A DNA stretch of 32,429 bases from UBA11512 sp964623895 (GCA_964623895.1 CAZUWA010000016.1:1-32429); one strand, 5' to 3'; counted from the first letter of the stretch, positions 6,401 through 15,513 are shown. Numbers and translations are program-made. Notes: generated by a model not told the origin, from the letters alone.

Positions 6401-7447
6401 ATGAAAGAAGCGATGAAAAAAAAAGATATTCTTTCTATGAACGAGGGAGAACTGACAGAATATGTGAAGTCGCTTGGTTTTCCTGCATTTCGCGGAAAGC
6501 AACTTTACGGTTGGATGTATAAAGGGGCATCCTATGAAAATATGTCCAACATTCCCGCGGCAATGAAGGAGACGCTCAAAAAAGAAGCGCTGTATCCCCT
6601 ACCGTTGATCGAACGGAAACTGGTTTCTGCCATTGACGGCACGGTCAAATATCTTTTCAGACTATATGACGGACAATTGGTTGAAAGCGTTGTCATGCAG
6701 TATGAACATGGATTGTCTATATGCATTTCCAGTCAGGCAGGGTGTCGGATGGGGTGTAAATTCTGCGCTTCTACCTTAAACGGCAAGGATCGAGATCTTC
6801 TTACTTCAGAACTTTTAGGGCAGATCATTGTTGCTTCCGCGGATCTCGGCAAGCGCATTTCCAATGTTGTGATGATGGGCATTGGTGAGCCGCTTGACAA
6901 TTATGACAATGTCTTACGTTTCCTTCATTTGATCGGGGATAAAAAAGGATTGGGCATTGGTGCAAGGCATATTTCGCTATCAACTTGCGGTTTGGTTGAC
7001 CGGATCAGGATGCTTCAAAATGAGGATCTGCAGATCACGCTTTCTGTATCTCTTCATGCCTATGACAATGCCCATCGATCAGCCATCATGCCGGTCAACA
7101 ACAAATGGTGCATTGAGGAATTGCTTTCTGCTTGTCACGATTATTTTGAGGCGACCGGAAGACGCATTTCATTTGAATACACTCTCATTTCAGAGATGAA
7201 TGACGATGAGGAAGGAGCGGTCAAGTTGGCGGCGATCCTTAAAAAGTACATGAAAGATATGCCAATTCATGTCAACCTCATTCCTGTCAATCCGGTTGAG
7301 GAACGTGGGTTTGACAGAAGCAGTCAATCGCGGGTGGAACGGTTCAAAAAGGTGCTTTTGAGTGAAGGGGTAAACGCAACGGTCAGAAGAAAACTCGGAG
7401 CGGATATCAACGCTTCTTGCGGACAGTTGCGACATCAGAATAAATGA
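6401..7447 (+). CDS. rlmN: Dual-specificity RNA methyltransferase (23S A2503 / tRNA A37)
   Basis: This radical-SAM enzyme adds a methyl group to C2 of A2503 in 23S rRNA and of A37 in some tRNAs. The 348-aa product has the 4Fe-4S motif in AGCRMGCKFC (C-x3-C-x2-C), MGIGEPLDNYDNV, STCGLV, SVSLHA, and the C-terminal ADINASCGQLR with the methyl-carrying Cys. ATG 6401 is chosen because GGAGG (6389-6393) sits 7 nt upstream; starting at 6323 would translate through the tRNA-like leader element. It heads the plus-strand cluster and is followed after 25 bp by prpC, a gene order common in Bacillota. Confidence 0.95.
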   Translation: MKEAMKKKDILSMNEGELTEYVKSLGFPAFRGKQLYGWMYKGASYENMSNIPAAMKETLKKEALYPLPLIERKLVSAIDGTVKYLFRLYDGQLVESVVMQYEHGLSICISSQAGCRMGCKFCASTLNGKDRDLLTSELLGQIIVASADLGKRISNVVMMGIGEPLDNYDNVLRFLHLIGDKKGLGIGARHISLSTCGLVDRIRMLQNEDLQITLSVSLHAYDNAHRSAIMPVNNKWCIEELLSACHDYFEATGRRISFEYTLISEMNDDEEGAVKLAAILKKYMKDMPIHVNLIPVNPVEERGFDRSSQSRVERFKKVLLSEGVNATVRRKLGADINASCGQLRHQNK

Positions 7448-7472
7448 TTTGACGAAAGGAGGCTGACGGAAG

Positions 7473-8255
7473 ATGAAACATTACGGATTGACCGATGTCG
7501 GAAGAAAACGGCTAGTCAACGAGGACACCTTTGCAGACAGAGATCTGCCCGGCGGTTGCTTTACGGCAGTAGTCTGTGACGGTATGGGCGGTGCCGCAGG
7601 CGGCGGAATTGCCAGTTCGATTGCTAAGGATGTCTTTTTGGAGGAACTTGAAAAACAGCTTGCAAGCTATTTTGCCGAAGATATGGCAGATGGGATGCCT
7701 GCGGTGATCATTCCCAGACTGATGTGTAATGCAACAAAAGCGGCCAATACTGCCATTCATGACCTTTCTGTCAGCCAAAATGCTCTCTCCGGAATGGGTA
7801 CGACCATTGTTGCGGCAGTTTTGTATAAAAATGATGCCTATATCATTCATGTGGGGGATAGTAGGGCATACTGTTTCTACGGTAAAAAATCTGCACAGTT
7901 GACAAAAGATCATTCATATGTGCAAGAGATGGTCGACAGTGGTAGGATGACGCCGTCAGAAGCGGAAAAAAGCAGTATGAAGAATGTGATCGTGCGTGCC
8001 GTGGGCATTGAGGACAGTGTTCTGCCGGATGTTACCTCCTTTTCCTTTGTCAATGCCGACTACCTTCTGCTTTGTACAGACGGACTGTCGGGATATCTCA
8101 GCGAAGAAGAAATGCAGAAAATCGTTCGTCAACCGGATGAAGAGATCGGCTTTGAGAGAAAAGTCCGGTTCATGATCGAACTTGCCAACAAGCGGGGCGG
8201 CGCGGATAATATTACCGCCTACTTGATAGAATTTGATAAAGGTGGAAATGGATGA
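7473..8255 (+). CDS. prpC: PP2C-type protein Ser/Thr phosphatase
   Basis: PrpC/Stp removes phosphates placed by the PASTA kinase encoded next. The 260-aa product has the PP2C metal-binding motifs in order: RLVNEDTF, VCDGMGGAAGG, HVGDSRAY, LTKDHS, LLCTDGLSGYL and GGADNITAYLI. It has no signal peptide or membrane segment, so it is cytosolic, as usual for this family (about 240-260 aa). A good AAAGGAGG lies 10 nt before ATG 7473. The stop overlaps the kinase start in an ATGA, which suggests coupled translation. Confidence 0.93.
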   Translation: MKHYGLTDVGRKRLVNEDTFADRDLPGGCFTAVVCDGMGGAAGGGIASSIAKDVFLEELEKQLASYFAEDMADGMPAVIIPRLMCNATKAANTAIHDLSVSQNALSGMGTTIVAAVLYKNDAYIIHVGDSRAYCFYGKKSAQLTKDHSYVQEMVDSGRMTPSEAEKSSMKNVIVRAVGIEDSVLPDVTSFSFVNADYLLLCTDGLSGYLSEEEMQKIVRQPDEEIGFERKVRFMIELANKRGGADNITAYLIEFDKGGNG

Positions 8256-10060
8256 AAATGAGTCGGTATGATCAGTTGATCGGTCAAATCTTAGACGGAA
8301 GATATCGCGTCGATGCTCTTTTGGGGATCGGTGGAATGGCGGTGGTTCTGCTCGGATATGATTTGAGAGACAAGCGTAAGATTGCGATCAAGATGCTAAG
8401 GGAAGAACTGGCAAAGGATGAGCAGGCGGTGAAGCGTTTTGTGAGCGAATGCAAGACAGCTTCAATGATGGATCATCCGGGTCTTGTCAAAATCTACGAT
8501 GTGGTCATTGACGAAGATGATAAATATATGGTGATGCAATATATCGAGGGAGAAACATTGCGCACCTATATCGATCGCGTTGGTACAATTTCACCCGATC
8601 GTGTGATTGCCATTACCAAGCAGATCTTAAAGGCACTTACTTTTGTTCATGCAAAAGGCGTTGTGCATCGAGATGTCAAACCGCAGAATATTTTGATCCT
8701 TAAAAACGGCGATGTTGTTTTGACCGATTTCGGTATTGCGAAAAATTCGGAAAATGAAGAAACGGAGAAAAAATCAGACGATAGTAAAACGGTAGGCACG
8801 ATATATTATGTTAGCCCGGAGCAAGCGGAGAACGAGAAGGTGGACGCGAGAAGCGACCTCTATTCTCTTGGTGTCACGGTCTTTGAAATGTTGACCGGCG
8901 TATTGCCTTTCAACGGAGAAAGCACTCTTGAGATTGTGAAGATGCATTTAAATGTCGAGCCGCCGCATATCAGAGATATTTTGCCTACCGTTCCGAAGGG
9001 ATTAGAGCAATTTGTGCTTTATGCTATGGAAAAATCTCCCGCGGATCGGTTCCAGTCAGCAGAGCAGATGTTGCGCTATCTTGAAGTTTTGGAGGCAGAT
9101 CCTTTTGCGGTATTCGCCATTGCTCCAAGGGATCAGTATCGCATCTATCTTGAAGAAGAGGAAAAGAAAAATGCACTTTCGGAAAAAGCGGAAGAGGATG
9201 AAGAGGAGAAAGAAGTCGTGCGCTATTTAAAGGGAGACAGTTGGTCGCCGATCCCGATCTTGTCCGGTATTTGCGTTGCCCTTGCCATCGTATTGGCGGT
9301 TTCCGGCTACTATGCGCTAGTCAATATCTTTTGGGACAGCGATCTGAACGTCTTCAAGGATCGTTCGGGAGAAGATGTGATCATTGAGAATTATATCGGC
9401 GAAGCATTCACCGAAGCGGATCGTGCCCATCTTCTTGATGACATCGGCTATCAAAAAGTGACCATTATTGAAGAGCACAGCGAAATCCACGAAAAGGGTG
9501 TCGTGTTTGCACAAGAGCCAAAGGGTGGGGAAGTACGTAAATTAAAAACGGTGGAATTGACGGTCTATATCAGTCTCGGCAGTAATACCGTGGATGCTAC
9601 CATGCCCGATTATTCGATGCAGGACTACCGGATCGTGCACCAAAAACTTGTCGATGCAGGTTATAAGGTGGTGCTACAAGAAGTTATCAGCTCGGCAGTA
9701 GACAGTTGTTTGATCATCGAGACTGTCCCACCTGCAGGCAGTAAGACTACCGAGGGCATGACCGTGACCTTACGGTACAGCGCCGGGCCGGATGCCGACA
9801 AGGTGATCTACTATTTCCCTGAATTTGTGGGGAAAACAGAAAGAGAGGCGGCAGAGTATATCAGTTCATACGGTTTGAATCTGGTCTCTGTGGAGTATGT
9901 ATATTCGAATGACGTTTCGGAAGGAACAGTGATTTCATGCAGTGTCAGCAAAGGACCGAAACCGATTTTGACGCCGATTAAATTGGTTATAAGTTTAGGC
10001 ATTGATCCGAACAATATTTTGCCGCCGAGCGAACCGACAATTGATCCGATAAGTGAGTAA
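8252..10060 (+). CDS. prkC: PASTA-domain Ser/Thr protein kinase (PrkC/Stk1/PknB type)
   Basis: A 602-aa membrane kinase that senses cell-wall fragments and phosphorylates proteins for division, wall synthesis and dormancy. The kinase domain is at 18-280: glycine loop GIGGMA (25-30), Lys47, HRDVKPQN (139-146), DFG (159-161) and SPE (188-190). The activation loop (162-185) is rich in Ser/Thr, fit for autophosphorylation. A highly acidic linker (about 300-322) leads to one membrane segment at about 333-358. Outside lie three PASTA repeats (about 368-436, 440-508 and 512-585), one more than the minimum and the same as B. subtilis PrkC. Start overlaps the prpC stop. The rsgA-rpe genes that often follow are absent; lepA comes instead. 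Confidence 0.95.
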   Translation: MKMSRYDQLIGQILDGRYRVDALLGIGGMAVVLLGYDLRDKRKIAIKMLREELAKDEQAVKRFVSECKTASMMDHPGLVKIYDVVIDEDDKYMVMQYIEGETLRTYIDRVGTISPDRVIAITKQILKALTFVHAKGVVHRDVKPQNILILKNGDVVLTDFGIAKNSENEETEKKSDDSKTVGTIYYVSPEQAENEKVDARSDLYSLGVTVFEMLTGVLPFNGESTLEIVKMHLNVEPPHIRDILPTVPKGLEQFVLYAMEKSPADRFQSAEQMLRYLEVLEADPFAVFAIAPRDQYRIYLEEEEKKNALSEKAEEDEEEKEVVRYLKGDSWSPIPILSGICVALAIVLAVSGYYALVNIFWDSDLNVFKDRSGEDVIIENYIGEAFTEADRAHLLDDIGYQKVTIIEEHSEIHEKGVVFAQEPKGGEVRKLKTVELTVYISLGSNTVDATMPDYSMQDYRIVHQKLVDAGYKVVLQEVISSAVDSCLIIETVPPAGSKTTEGMTVTLRYSAGPDADKVIYYFPEFVGKTEREAAEYISSYGLNLVSVEYVYSNDVSEGTVISCSVSKGPKPILTPIKLVISLGIDPNNILPPSEPTIDPISE

Positions 10061-10066
10061 AAGGAT

Positions 10067-11887
10067 ATGAATCGAGAAGAAAACAAAAGATTACACACAA
10101 GAAATTTTAGCATTATTGCGCACATTGACCACGGCAAATCCACATTGGCTGATCGACTTTTAGAGGCGACTAAGACTGTTTCCAAAAGAGAAATGGAATC
10201 ACAGCTTCTTGACAATATGGAACTGGAGAAGGAGCGCGGAATCACCATCAAGGCGCGGGCGGTCAAGATCGACTATGAGGCACCGGACGGTGAGATCTAT
10301 CATTTGAACCTGATCGATACCCCCGGGCACGTTGACTTCAATTACGAAGTTTCTCGCTCGCTCAACGCCTGCGAAGGAGCGCTTCTGGTAGTAGACGCGA
10401 CGCAAGGCATTCAAGCGCAGACATTGGCAAATGCTTACCTCGCAGTAGATGGAGATCTGGAGATCCTGCCGATCATTAACAAGATCGACCTTCCCTCTGC
10501 GCGTGTTGATGAGGTCAGAAAAGAAATTGAGGATGTCATCGGTGTTCCTGCGGAAGGATGCCCTGCCATTTCCGCTAAAACGGGATTAAATATCGGGGAT
10601 GTTTTGGACGCGATCGTGAGAGACATTCCACATCCCCAAGGAGATGAGAATGCCCCTCTTAAATGCCTAATTTTCGACTCCTATTACGATCCGTACCTTG
10701 GCGTTGTAGTCAACATCCGAGTAATGGATGGCATATTGAAGCCCGGTATGCAGGTCAGAATGATGCACTCCGGATCTGTTTTTGAAGTGGTGGAAGTGGG
10801 CACGATGTCTCCCTTTGGGTTGGCGAAATGTGACGAACTCTCGGCGGGGGATGTTGGATATCTCACTGCTAGCATCAAAACAGTGGCGGATACACAGGTC
10901 GGCGATACCGTTACAACGGTGGAAAACGGCGCGATCGAGCCGCTTCCAGGATTTAAAAAGGCACAGCCGATGGTGTATGCAGGTATCTATCCTTTGGATG
11001 GAAGCAAGTACGGAGACTTACGAGATGCCCTTGAAAAGTTGAATCTGAATGATGCCGCACTCAGTTTCGAGCCGGAAACCTCTGCCGCCCTTGGTTTTGG
11101 ATTCCGCTGCGGTTTTTTGGGGCTTTTACACATGGAGATCATAGAGGAGCGTTTGGAACGGGAATTCAACCTTGATCTCATTACTACTGCGCCTAGCGTT
11201 GTTTATAAGATCGAAAAGCGGAACGGGGAGATCGTTTTGATCGACAATCCGTCCAACTATCCTGCGGCGGATGATATTACGGAAGCATTTGAGCCGTTCG
11301 TTAAGGCAAGCATCATCACTCCTACTGAGTTTGTCGGTGGGATTATGGATCTTTGTCAGGATCGCAGAGGTGTTTTCAAGGACATGAAGTATATCGATGC
11401 TGTGCGTGTAGAGTTACACTACGTTCTGCCGCTCAACGAGATCGTATACGACTTTTTCGATGCTTTAAAGAGCAGAAGCAGAGGGTACGCTTCACTTGAC
11501 TATGAATTTGAGGGTTATCAGCCCGGAAAGATGGTCAAGTTGGATATTCTTCTTAACGGTGATATGGTAGATGCACTTTCCTTTATCGTCCATGCCGACA
11601 AGGCATACGGAAGGGCAAGAAAGATCACCGAAAAACTGAAAGACAATATTCCGCGCCAACTTTTTGAAGTGCCGGTGCAGGCGGCGATCGGCGGAAAGGT
11701 CATTGCCAGAGAGACGGTAAAGGCAATGCGTAAGGATGTCCTTGCCAAGTGCTACGGCGGTGACATTACCAGAAAGAAGAAACTGCTTGAAAAGCAAAAA
11801 GAAGGCAAAAAGAAGATGCGCCAACTCGGCTCGGTGCAAGTTACTCCGGAAGCCTTCATGGCGGTTCTCAAACTTGATGATGAATAA
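10067..11887 (+). CDS. lepA: Elongation factor 4 (translation GTPase LepA)
   Basis: LepA is a ribosome-associated GTPase that aids translation under stress and in initiation. The 606-aa product has the normal length and motifs: AHIDHGKSTL (G1, 18-27), an effector region ERGITIKARAV, DTPGHVDF (G3), NKIDLPSA (G4), EF-G-like domain II, and the family C-terminus VHADKAYGRARKI ... RRQLGSVQVTPEAF-like end (here KKMRQLGSVQVTPEAFMAVL). ATG 10067 lies 6 bp after prkC behind AAAGG, a modest site, so coupling is likely. Its 3' end overlaps hemW by 8 bp. lepA followed by hemW is a common pair in Bacillota. Confidence 0.96.
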   Translation: MNREENKRLHTRNFSIIAHIDHGKSTLADRLLEATKTVSKREMESQLLDNMELEKERGITIKARAVKIDYEAPDGEIYHLNLIDTPGHVDFNYEVSRSLNACEGALLVVDATQGIQAQTLANAYLAVDGDLEILPIINKIDLPSARVDEVRKEIEDVIGVPAEGCPAISAKTGLNIGDVLDAIVRDIPHPQGDENAPLKCLIFDSYYDPYLGVVVNIRVMDGILKPGMQVRMMHSGSVFEVVEVGTMSPFGLAKCDELSAGDVGYLTASIKTVADTQVGDTVTTVENGAIEPLPGFKKAQPMVYAGIYPLDGSKYGDLRDALEKLNLNDAALSFEPETSAALGFGFRCGFLGLLHMEIIEERLEREFNLDLITTAPSVVYKIEKRNGEIVLIDNPSNYPAADDITEAFEPFVKASIITPTEFVGGIMDLCQDRRGVFKDMKYIDAVRVELHYVLPLNEIVYDFFDALKSRSRGYASLDYEFEGYQPGKMVKLDILLNGDMVDALSFIVHADKAYGRARKITEKLKDNIPRQLFEVPVQAAIGGKVIARETVKAMRKDVLAKCYGGDITRKKKLLEKQKEGKKKMRQLGSVQVTPEAFMAVLKLDDE

Positions 11888-13007
11888 GATTGGGCTGTAC
11901 ATCCATGTTCCGTTCTGCATACAAAAATGCCTTTATTGCGATTTCTATTCGCTATCCGGCAGGGAAGATAGGATGGAACGTTATATCGATGCCATAGTTA
12001 GGCAGTTGAATGCGCTGAAAAGCACGCGTGTCGTTGATACAGTCTACATCGGCGGTGGCACACCGAGCATGTTGCCGATCGCACTTCTTGAAAAACTGCT
12101 TAAGGCTGTCTTTGCAAATTACAATATTGAAAGCAGAGCGGAGATCACTTTGGAAGCCAACCCTGCAACTGTAGAGGCAGAGGATGACACCTTTTGCCGT
12201 TACCGTGCGTTGGGGATCAATCGCATTAGTTTCGGCGTGCAGTCTTCCGATGACTTTTTATTGAAGCGCATCGGCAGAAAGCATAACTTTGCCGAAGCGG
12301 TCGAATCGATCAATGCGGCCAAGTGCGCGGGATTTGAAAATATCAGTGCGGATTTGATGTATGCCCTGCCGGGGCAAACAACGGAAGGATTTTTAAAAAG
12401 TCTTTCTGTTCTTGCGGCACTTGAAATTTCGCACATTTCGATGTACGGCTTGAAGATTGAGGATAATACTCCATTCGGCAGGGACAAGACTCTTGTTTTG
12501 CCGGATGAGGAGGAGCAGTGCGCCATGTATCTTGGGGGCATTGAACTTCTTGCGAAATTCGGTTACAGACAGTATGAGATCAGCAATTTTGCAAAGGATG
12601 GCTTTCCTTCAAGGCACAATCTTCGCTACTGGAAGAGAGAAGAGTACCTCGGATTCGGTCCGTCCGCCCATTCTTTTTTTGAAAATTACCGTTTTTCGGT
12701 CGGCAGAGATCTTGAAAACTACTGTGCCTGCACCGATTTTTCGCTGTCTTCTCCAATCTATGAAGAAAAGCAGTTGATCGGAATGGAAGAAGCAAAAGAA
12801 GAGGAACTGTTGCTCGCACTGCGGTTGACCGAGGGCTTTTCGGAAGAACAGTACCTTGCGCACGCAGAACGAAAAATGAATGCGAGAAATTATCTTGACA
12901 ATGCAGAAAAAACGGGATATATCAAACGGAACGACGGCAATTTTTTTCTGACGCCAAAGGGGATGCTTGTCAGCAATACCATTATTTCTGATCTAATGCT
13001 CTGTTAA
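11880..13007 (+). CDS. hemW: Radical-SAM heme chaperone HemW
   Basis: HemW binds heme and a 4Fe-4S cluster and passes heme to membrane proteins; it is often mis-annotated as coproporphyrinogen dehydrogenase. The 375-aa product begins MNKIGLYIHVPFC with the cluster motif C-x3-C-x2-C at Cys13, Cys17 and Cys20. YIGGGTPSML, EANPATVE, RISFGVQS and DLMYALPGQT follow, all standard for HemN/HemW. The length (about 375 aa) fits HemW rather than HemN (about 455 aa). ATG 11880 is used; ATG 11877 directly before it is equally possible. Both overlap the lepA end, with no clear ribosome site, so expression likely depends on lepA translation. Heme need in this organism is not shown by the window. Confidence 0.92.
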   Translation: MNKIGLYIHVPFCIQKCLYCDFYSLSGREDRMERYIDAIVRQLNALKSTRVVDTVYIGGGTPSMLPIALLEKLLKAVFANYNIESRAEITLEANPATVEAEDDTFCRYRALGINRISFGVQSSDDFLLKRIGRKHNFAEAVESINAAKCAGFENISADLMYALPGQTTEGFLKSLSVLAALEISHISMYGLKIEDNTPFGRDKTLVLPDEEEQCAMYLGGIELLAKFGYRQYEISNFAKDGFPSRHNLRYWKREEYLGFGPSAHSFFENYRFSVGRDLENYCACTDFSLSSPIYEEKQLIGMEEAKEEELLLALRLTEGFSEEQYLAHAERKMNARNYLDNAEKTGYIKRNDGNFFLTPKGMLVSNTIISDLMLC

Positions 13008-13216
13008 AATAGAATCAACCGCCGTACCATGCTTGATTAGCTATATATTCTGAATGCATTTTACATTGCGTAACTGTAATTTCATAGGGCAAAGCGTGGA
13101 GTATATCAAAAGGCACCCGAACAGCAGAACTGTTTGGATGCCTTTGCTACCAAGTTTTATCCAATCATTGCCATCGACCGAGGCGTAAGCATCAAATTCA
13201 TACGACCATTTCAAGA
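13008..13216. other. Gene-free interval between convergent hemW and DUF4358 gene
   Basis: About 210 bp without a supported gene. Apart from the hairpin at 13109-13145 nothing could be recognised. Confidence 0.6.
13109..13145 (-). terminator. Probable terminator for the minus-strand SGNH/DUF4358 pair
   Basis: Imperfect hairpin: AAAGGCA..CCGAACAG pairs with CTGTTTGG..TGCCTTT around a CAGAA loop. On the minus strand it ends in GCCTTTT; no T tract follows on the plus strand. It could still slow plus-strand transcription from hemW. Confidence 0.5.
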
Positions 13217-13729
13217 TCATACTTCAAAAAGCAATTGTTCGATCTCCGAGAAAAACGCCGCACGATTTTCATCCGTCAGTATGGCGAATGCGATGTAATT
13301 ACCGAAGACTTTTATCTCCCAGTCTCCTGCTTTTTTGCTGTCCGACAGGGAACTGTCGGATATGCTTTTTTGTTTGTTTTCAAGATAGGCTGTTATTCCG
13401 TCGAAGGCAGTTGTCAGGTCTTCCTTTTTTGCAATATGGAGAATGCCGTATTCATCAAAACTTTCCCCAGCGGTGTCTTTTAAAAGATAGCAATCGGACA
13501 ACTTAATAGCGTTAGACAGTCCCGGCGTGAGTTTTAAAGCGATGTCAGAGCGTACGACTGTCGTAACATCTGTATCTAAAATGAGTTTGCGTTCGGCATT
13601 TTCGATCAGTGCGGAGGGGGCGGTGTCGTCTCGATAATGCTTCTCGGTGGAACAGCAAACGAAAAGAGTACAGAGAGCAAGCAGTGAGAGAAAAACAGAC
13701 AGAATCTTTTTCATATCGAACACTTTCAT
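13217..13729 (-). CDS. DUF4358 family secreted protein or lipoprotein
   Basis: The 170-aa product has a basic start and a hydrophobic signal (residues 6-24) ending LFVCC; Cys25 or Cys26 may carry lipid, although Val before Cys is a poor lipobox. The mature part (ALKLTPGLSNAIKLSDCYLLKD ... KVFGNYIAFAIL) has the length and spacing of DUF4358, whose function is unknown. ATG 13729 overlaps the upstream stop as ATGA; ATG 13714 (MKKIL) is an alternative start that also keeps the signal. DUF4358 genes often sit beside SGNH-fold and O-acyltransferase genes in Clostridia; here only the SGNH-like partner is present. Confidence 0.65.
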   Translation of the reverse strand: MKVFDMKKILSVFLSLLALCTLFVCCSTEKHYRDDTAPSALIENAERKLILDTDVTTVVRSDIALKLTPGLSNAIKLSDCYLLKDTAGESFDEYGILHIAKKEDLTTAFDGITAYLENKQKSISDSSLSDSKKAGDWEIKVFGNYIAFAILTDENRAAFFSEIEQLLFEV

Positions 13730-14541
13730 CTTGGCAGAGCGCAATTGGTCAGTTCTTCAAGAAGCAATGTGTAGCCTTCGATCGACAACCCGGAATCTGA
13801 TTGGTAGGAGGGCAGTAGAAAGCAGTCCTCTGCAATAAACAAGTGGTAGCAGTCAAAGAAGCAGACTTTGTTGTTTTTTTCATGATATCCGCCGCTGATC
13901 TCATAGATCAAACTGTTGATCCTTTGAATATTCTTACCGCATTCTTTTCCTTCGGAAGCGGCAGACGGAAGCAGGGAAGAGCAGACGATTGCCGTATCGG
14001 GCGAAGCGGATGCAACGATGTCAAGGAGCGCCTTATACGCAAGGGCAAAGTCTTCTTCGCTTGTATCATTTGTCACATCACTGCCGAGCAACACAAAGAG
14101 AACAGCTGGTTGTTTTTCATCCAACCATGCGGAAAGTGTTTTGCCGGATGCACTGCTGCCGTCTGTCAAATGATGGGAAAGTACGTTGGCAAGGGAAATG
14201 TTGCCGCTTATTCCGGTTAAAATGCGCCCGTTTTCTCTGCTTTCGTCGAAAGAAGGACAGCCGGCAACACCGGAAAACGCGGTGTCTGCAAGGAAGAGAA
14301 TGCTTTCTGCTTTGATCTTTTTACTGCCGTAGTTGAGCACCCAATCTCCATTGTATTCAACATTTTGAAGTGCTGAAGTTTGCTCGGTTGAAACCTCTTG
14401 CGAGGGAGCGGCAGAAACATTGTCTTTGATGCCTTCTCTGACGGTAAATCCGATGGTAACGGCTGTAAAAAGGATGGCAACTACCAAAAGTAAGAGTGCG
14501 ATCGCCGAAATAGCGATCGGCTGAATATCTTTTTTATTCAT
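13726..14541 (-). CDS. SGNH/GDSL-hydrolase-like membrane-anchored protein, catalytic residues apparently lost
   Basis: The 271-aa product has one N-terminal membrane anchor (about 8-32), a Ser/Thr/Glu-rich linker (40-58) and an extracellular domain. Its block order follows the SGNH fold seen in proteins that partner DUF4358: ESILFLADTAFSG stands where FIGDSxxxG is usual, LFVLLGSDVTNDTS stands at the GxND block, and SDSGLSIEGY stands at the DxxH-type final block. The nucleophile Ser is Thr87 after ADT, and the terminal His is replaced. It therefore looks like a non-catalytic relative, possibly a polysaccharide-binding or scaffold protein. The assignment rests on block order, not on strong identity. 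Own promoter upstream; coupled to the DUF4358 gene. Confidence 0.6.
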   Translation of the reverse strand: MNKKDIQPIAISAIALLLLVVAILFTAVTIGFTVREGIKDNVSAAPSQEVSTEQTSALQNVEYNGDWVLNYGSKKIKAESILFLADTAFSGVAGCPSFDESRENGRILTGISGNISLANVLSHHLTDGSSASGKTLSAWLDEKQPAVLFVLLGSDVTNDTSEEDFALAYKALLDIVASASPDTAIVCSSLLPSAASEGKECGKNIQRINSLIYEISGGYHEKNNKVCFFDCYHLFIAEDCFLLPSYQSDSGLSIEGYTLLLEELTNCALPR

Positions 14542-14576
14542 AAACGATACCTATATGTAAATAAATTTATATACTT

Positions 14577-14605
14577 AGTATACCATGTTCTGCTCGGTTT
14601 TGCAA
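14577..14605 (-). promoter_or_regulatory. Promoter of the SGNH-like/DUF4358 pair
   Basis: On the minus strand TTGCAA (14605-14600), 17-bp spacer, TATACT (14582-14577), 35 bp before ATG 14541. Confidence 0.75.
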
Positions 14606-14695
14606 GTGGAATTTGATCGATATTTGTGAGAAATACACGGAATTTATTAGACCTACTTTTTGTCGGAAAACTTTTCCTCTTTTTTTTGAAAAGGC

Positions 14696-14724
14696 TTGCA
14701 AAACGGTGGAATTTGTGTTATTCT
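14696..14724 (+). promoter_or_regulatory. Promoter of nagB
   Basis: TTGCAA (14696-14701), 17-bp spacer, TATTCT (14719-14724). The -10 box aligns exactly with that of nagA in the shared block. Confidence 0.8.
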
Positions 14725-14744
14725 ATACCAGTAGAAATTTGCTC
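14712..14744 (+). promoter_or_regulatory. Candidate nag operator shared with nagA
   Basis: Matches 473-505 at 26 of 33 positions. The minus strand reads ACTGGTATAGA, which fits the first 11 positions of the dre pattern (ANTGGTNTAGACCANT) known for NagR/DasR GntR-family regulators; the second half is poorly kept. It overlaps the -10 box and early transcribed region, as expected of a repressor site. Confidence 0.5.
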
Positions 14745-14770
14745 AAAGAGCATCAATGGAGGAAATAAAC

Positions 14771-15493
14771 ATGAAAATCGTTGTTTGCGAAAACTATGAA
14801 GCAATGTCCAAAGTCGGCGCTGATATTATTGCGCAGTTGTTGAAGGACAAGCCCGCTTGCGTGCTCGGTCTTGCTACCGGATCCACACCTGTCGGCATGT
14901 ATACCGAACTTGCAAAGATGAATGCCGCAGGCGAGATCTCTTTTAAGGATGTTACCAGCTACAATCTTGACGAGTATTACCCCCTCGCTCCCACACACGA
15001 CCAGTCTTATCGCTATTTTATGAACAAGAACCTGTTTGACAAGGTGGACATTGATAAGGAAAAAACGCATGTACCGGATGGTCTTGCTGAAGATCCCACG
15101 GCTATGGGGGCGGCATATGATGCTGCGATCGAGGCTGCAGGAGGCATTGACCTGCAGGTTCTCGGACTTGGTCCGAACGGTCACATTGCTTTTAATGAAC
15201 CGGAAGAAGAACTGTATGCAGGTACTCACCTTACAGGCTTGACCGAAAGCACCATCAAGGCAAATTCCAGATTTTTCGATTCGATTGAGGACGTTCCCAC
15301 GCAAGCAGTCACCATGGGTATCGGTTCGATCATGAAGGCAAAGAAGATTATTGTTCTTGCTTCCGGCAAAGGCAAACATGCCGTCATTGAAAAGATGCTC
15401 TCCGGCAGAATTACCACGCAGTGCCCCGGTACGCTCCTTCTTGCACACGCAGATGTCACACTGATCGTTGACAAGGACGCTTATAACGGCTGA
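14771..15493 (+). CDS. nagB: Glucosamine-6-phosphate deaminase
   Basis: NagB converts glucosamine-6-P to fructose-6-P and ammonia, the step after NagA. The 240-aa product, the short form usual in Gram-positives, shows LGLATGSTPVGMY (phosphate loop), YNLDEYY with the general base Asp67, HDQSYRYFM, GLGPNGHIAFNEP (His138, Glu143), TGLTESTI and GSIMKAKKIIVLASG. Asn136 stands where E. coli NagB has Asp141, common in the short Gram-positive enzymes. ATG 14771 follows GGAGG at 14758-14762. It has its own promoter and terminator. It lacks the long C-terminal tail that carries allosteric control in the E. coli enzyme. Confidence 0.96.
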   Translation: MKIVVCENYEAMSKVGADIIAQLLKDKPACVLGLATGSTPVGMYTELAKMNAAGEISFKDVTSYNLDEYYPLAPTHDQSYRYFMNKNLFDKVDIDKEKTHVPDGLAEDPTAMGAAYDAAIEAAGGIDLQVLGLGPNGHIAFNEPEEELYAGTHLTGLTESTIKANSRFFDSIEDVPTQAVTMGIGSIMKAKKIIVLASGKGKHAVIEKMLSGRITTQCPGTLLLAHADVTLIVDKDAYNG

Positions 15494-15513
15494 TAAAATA
15501 TTTGAATATCATC

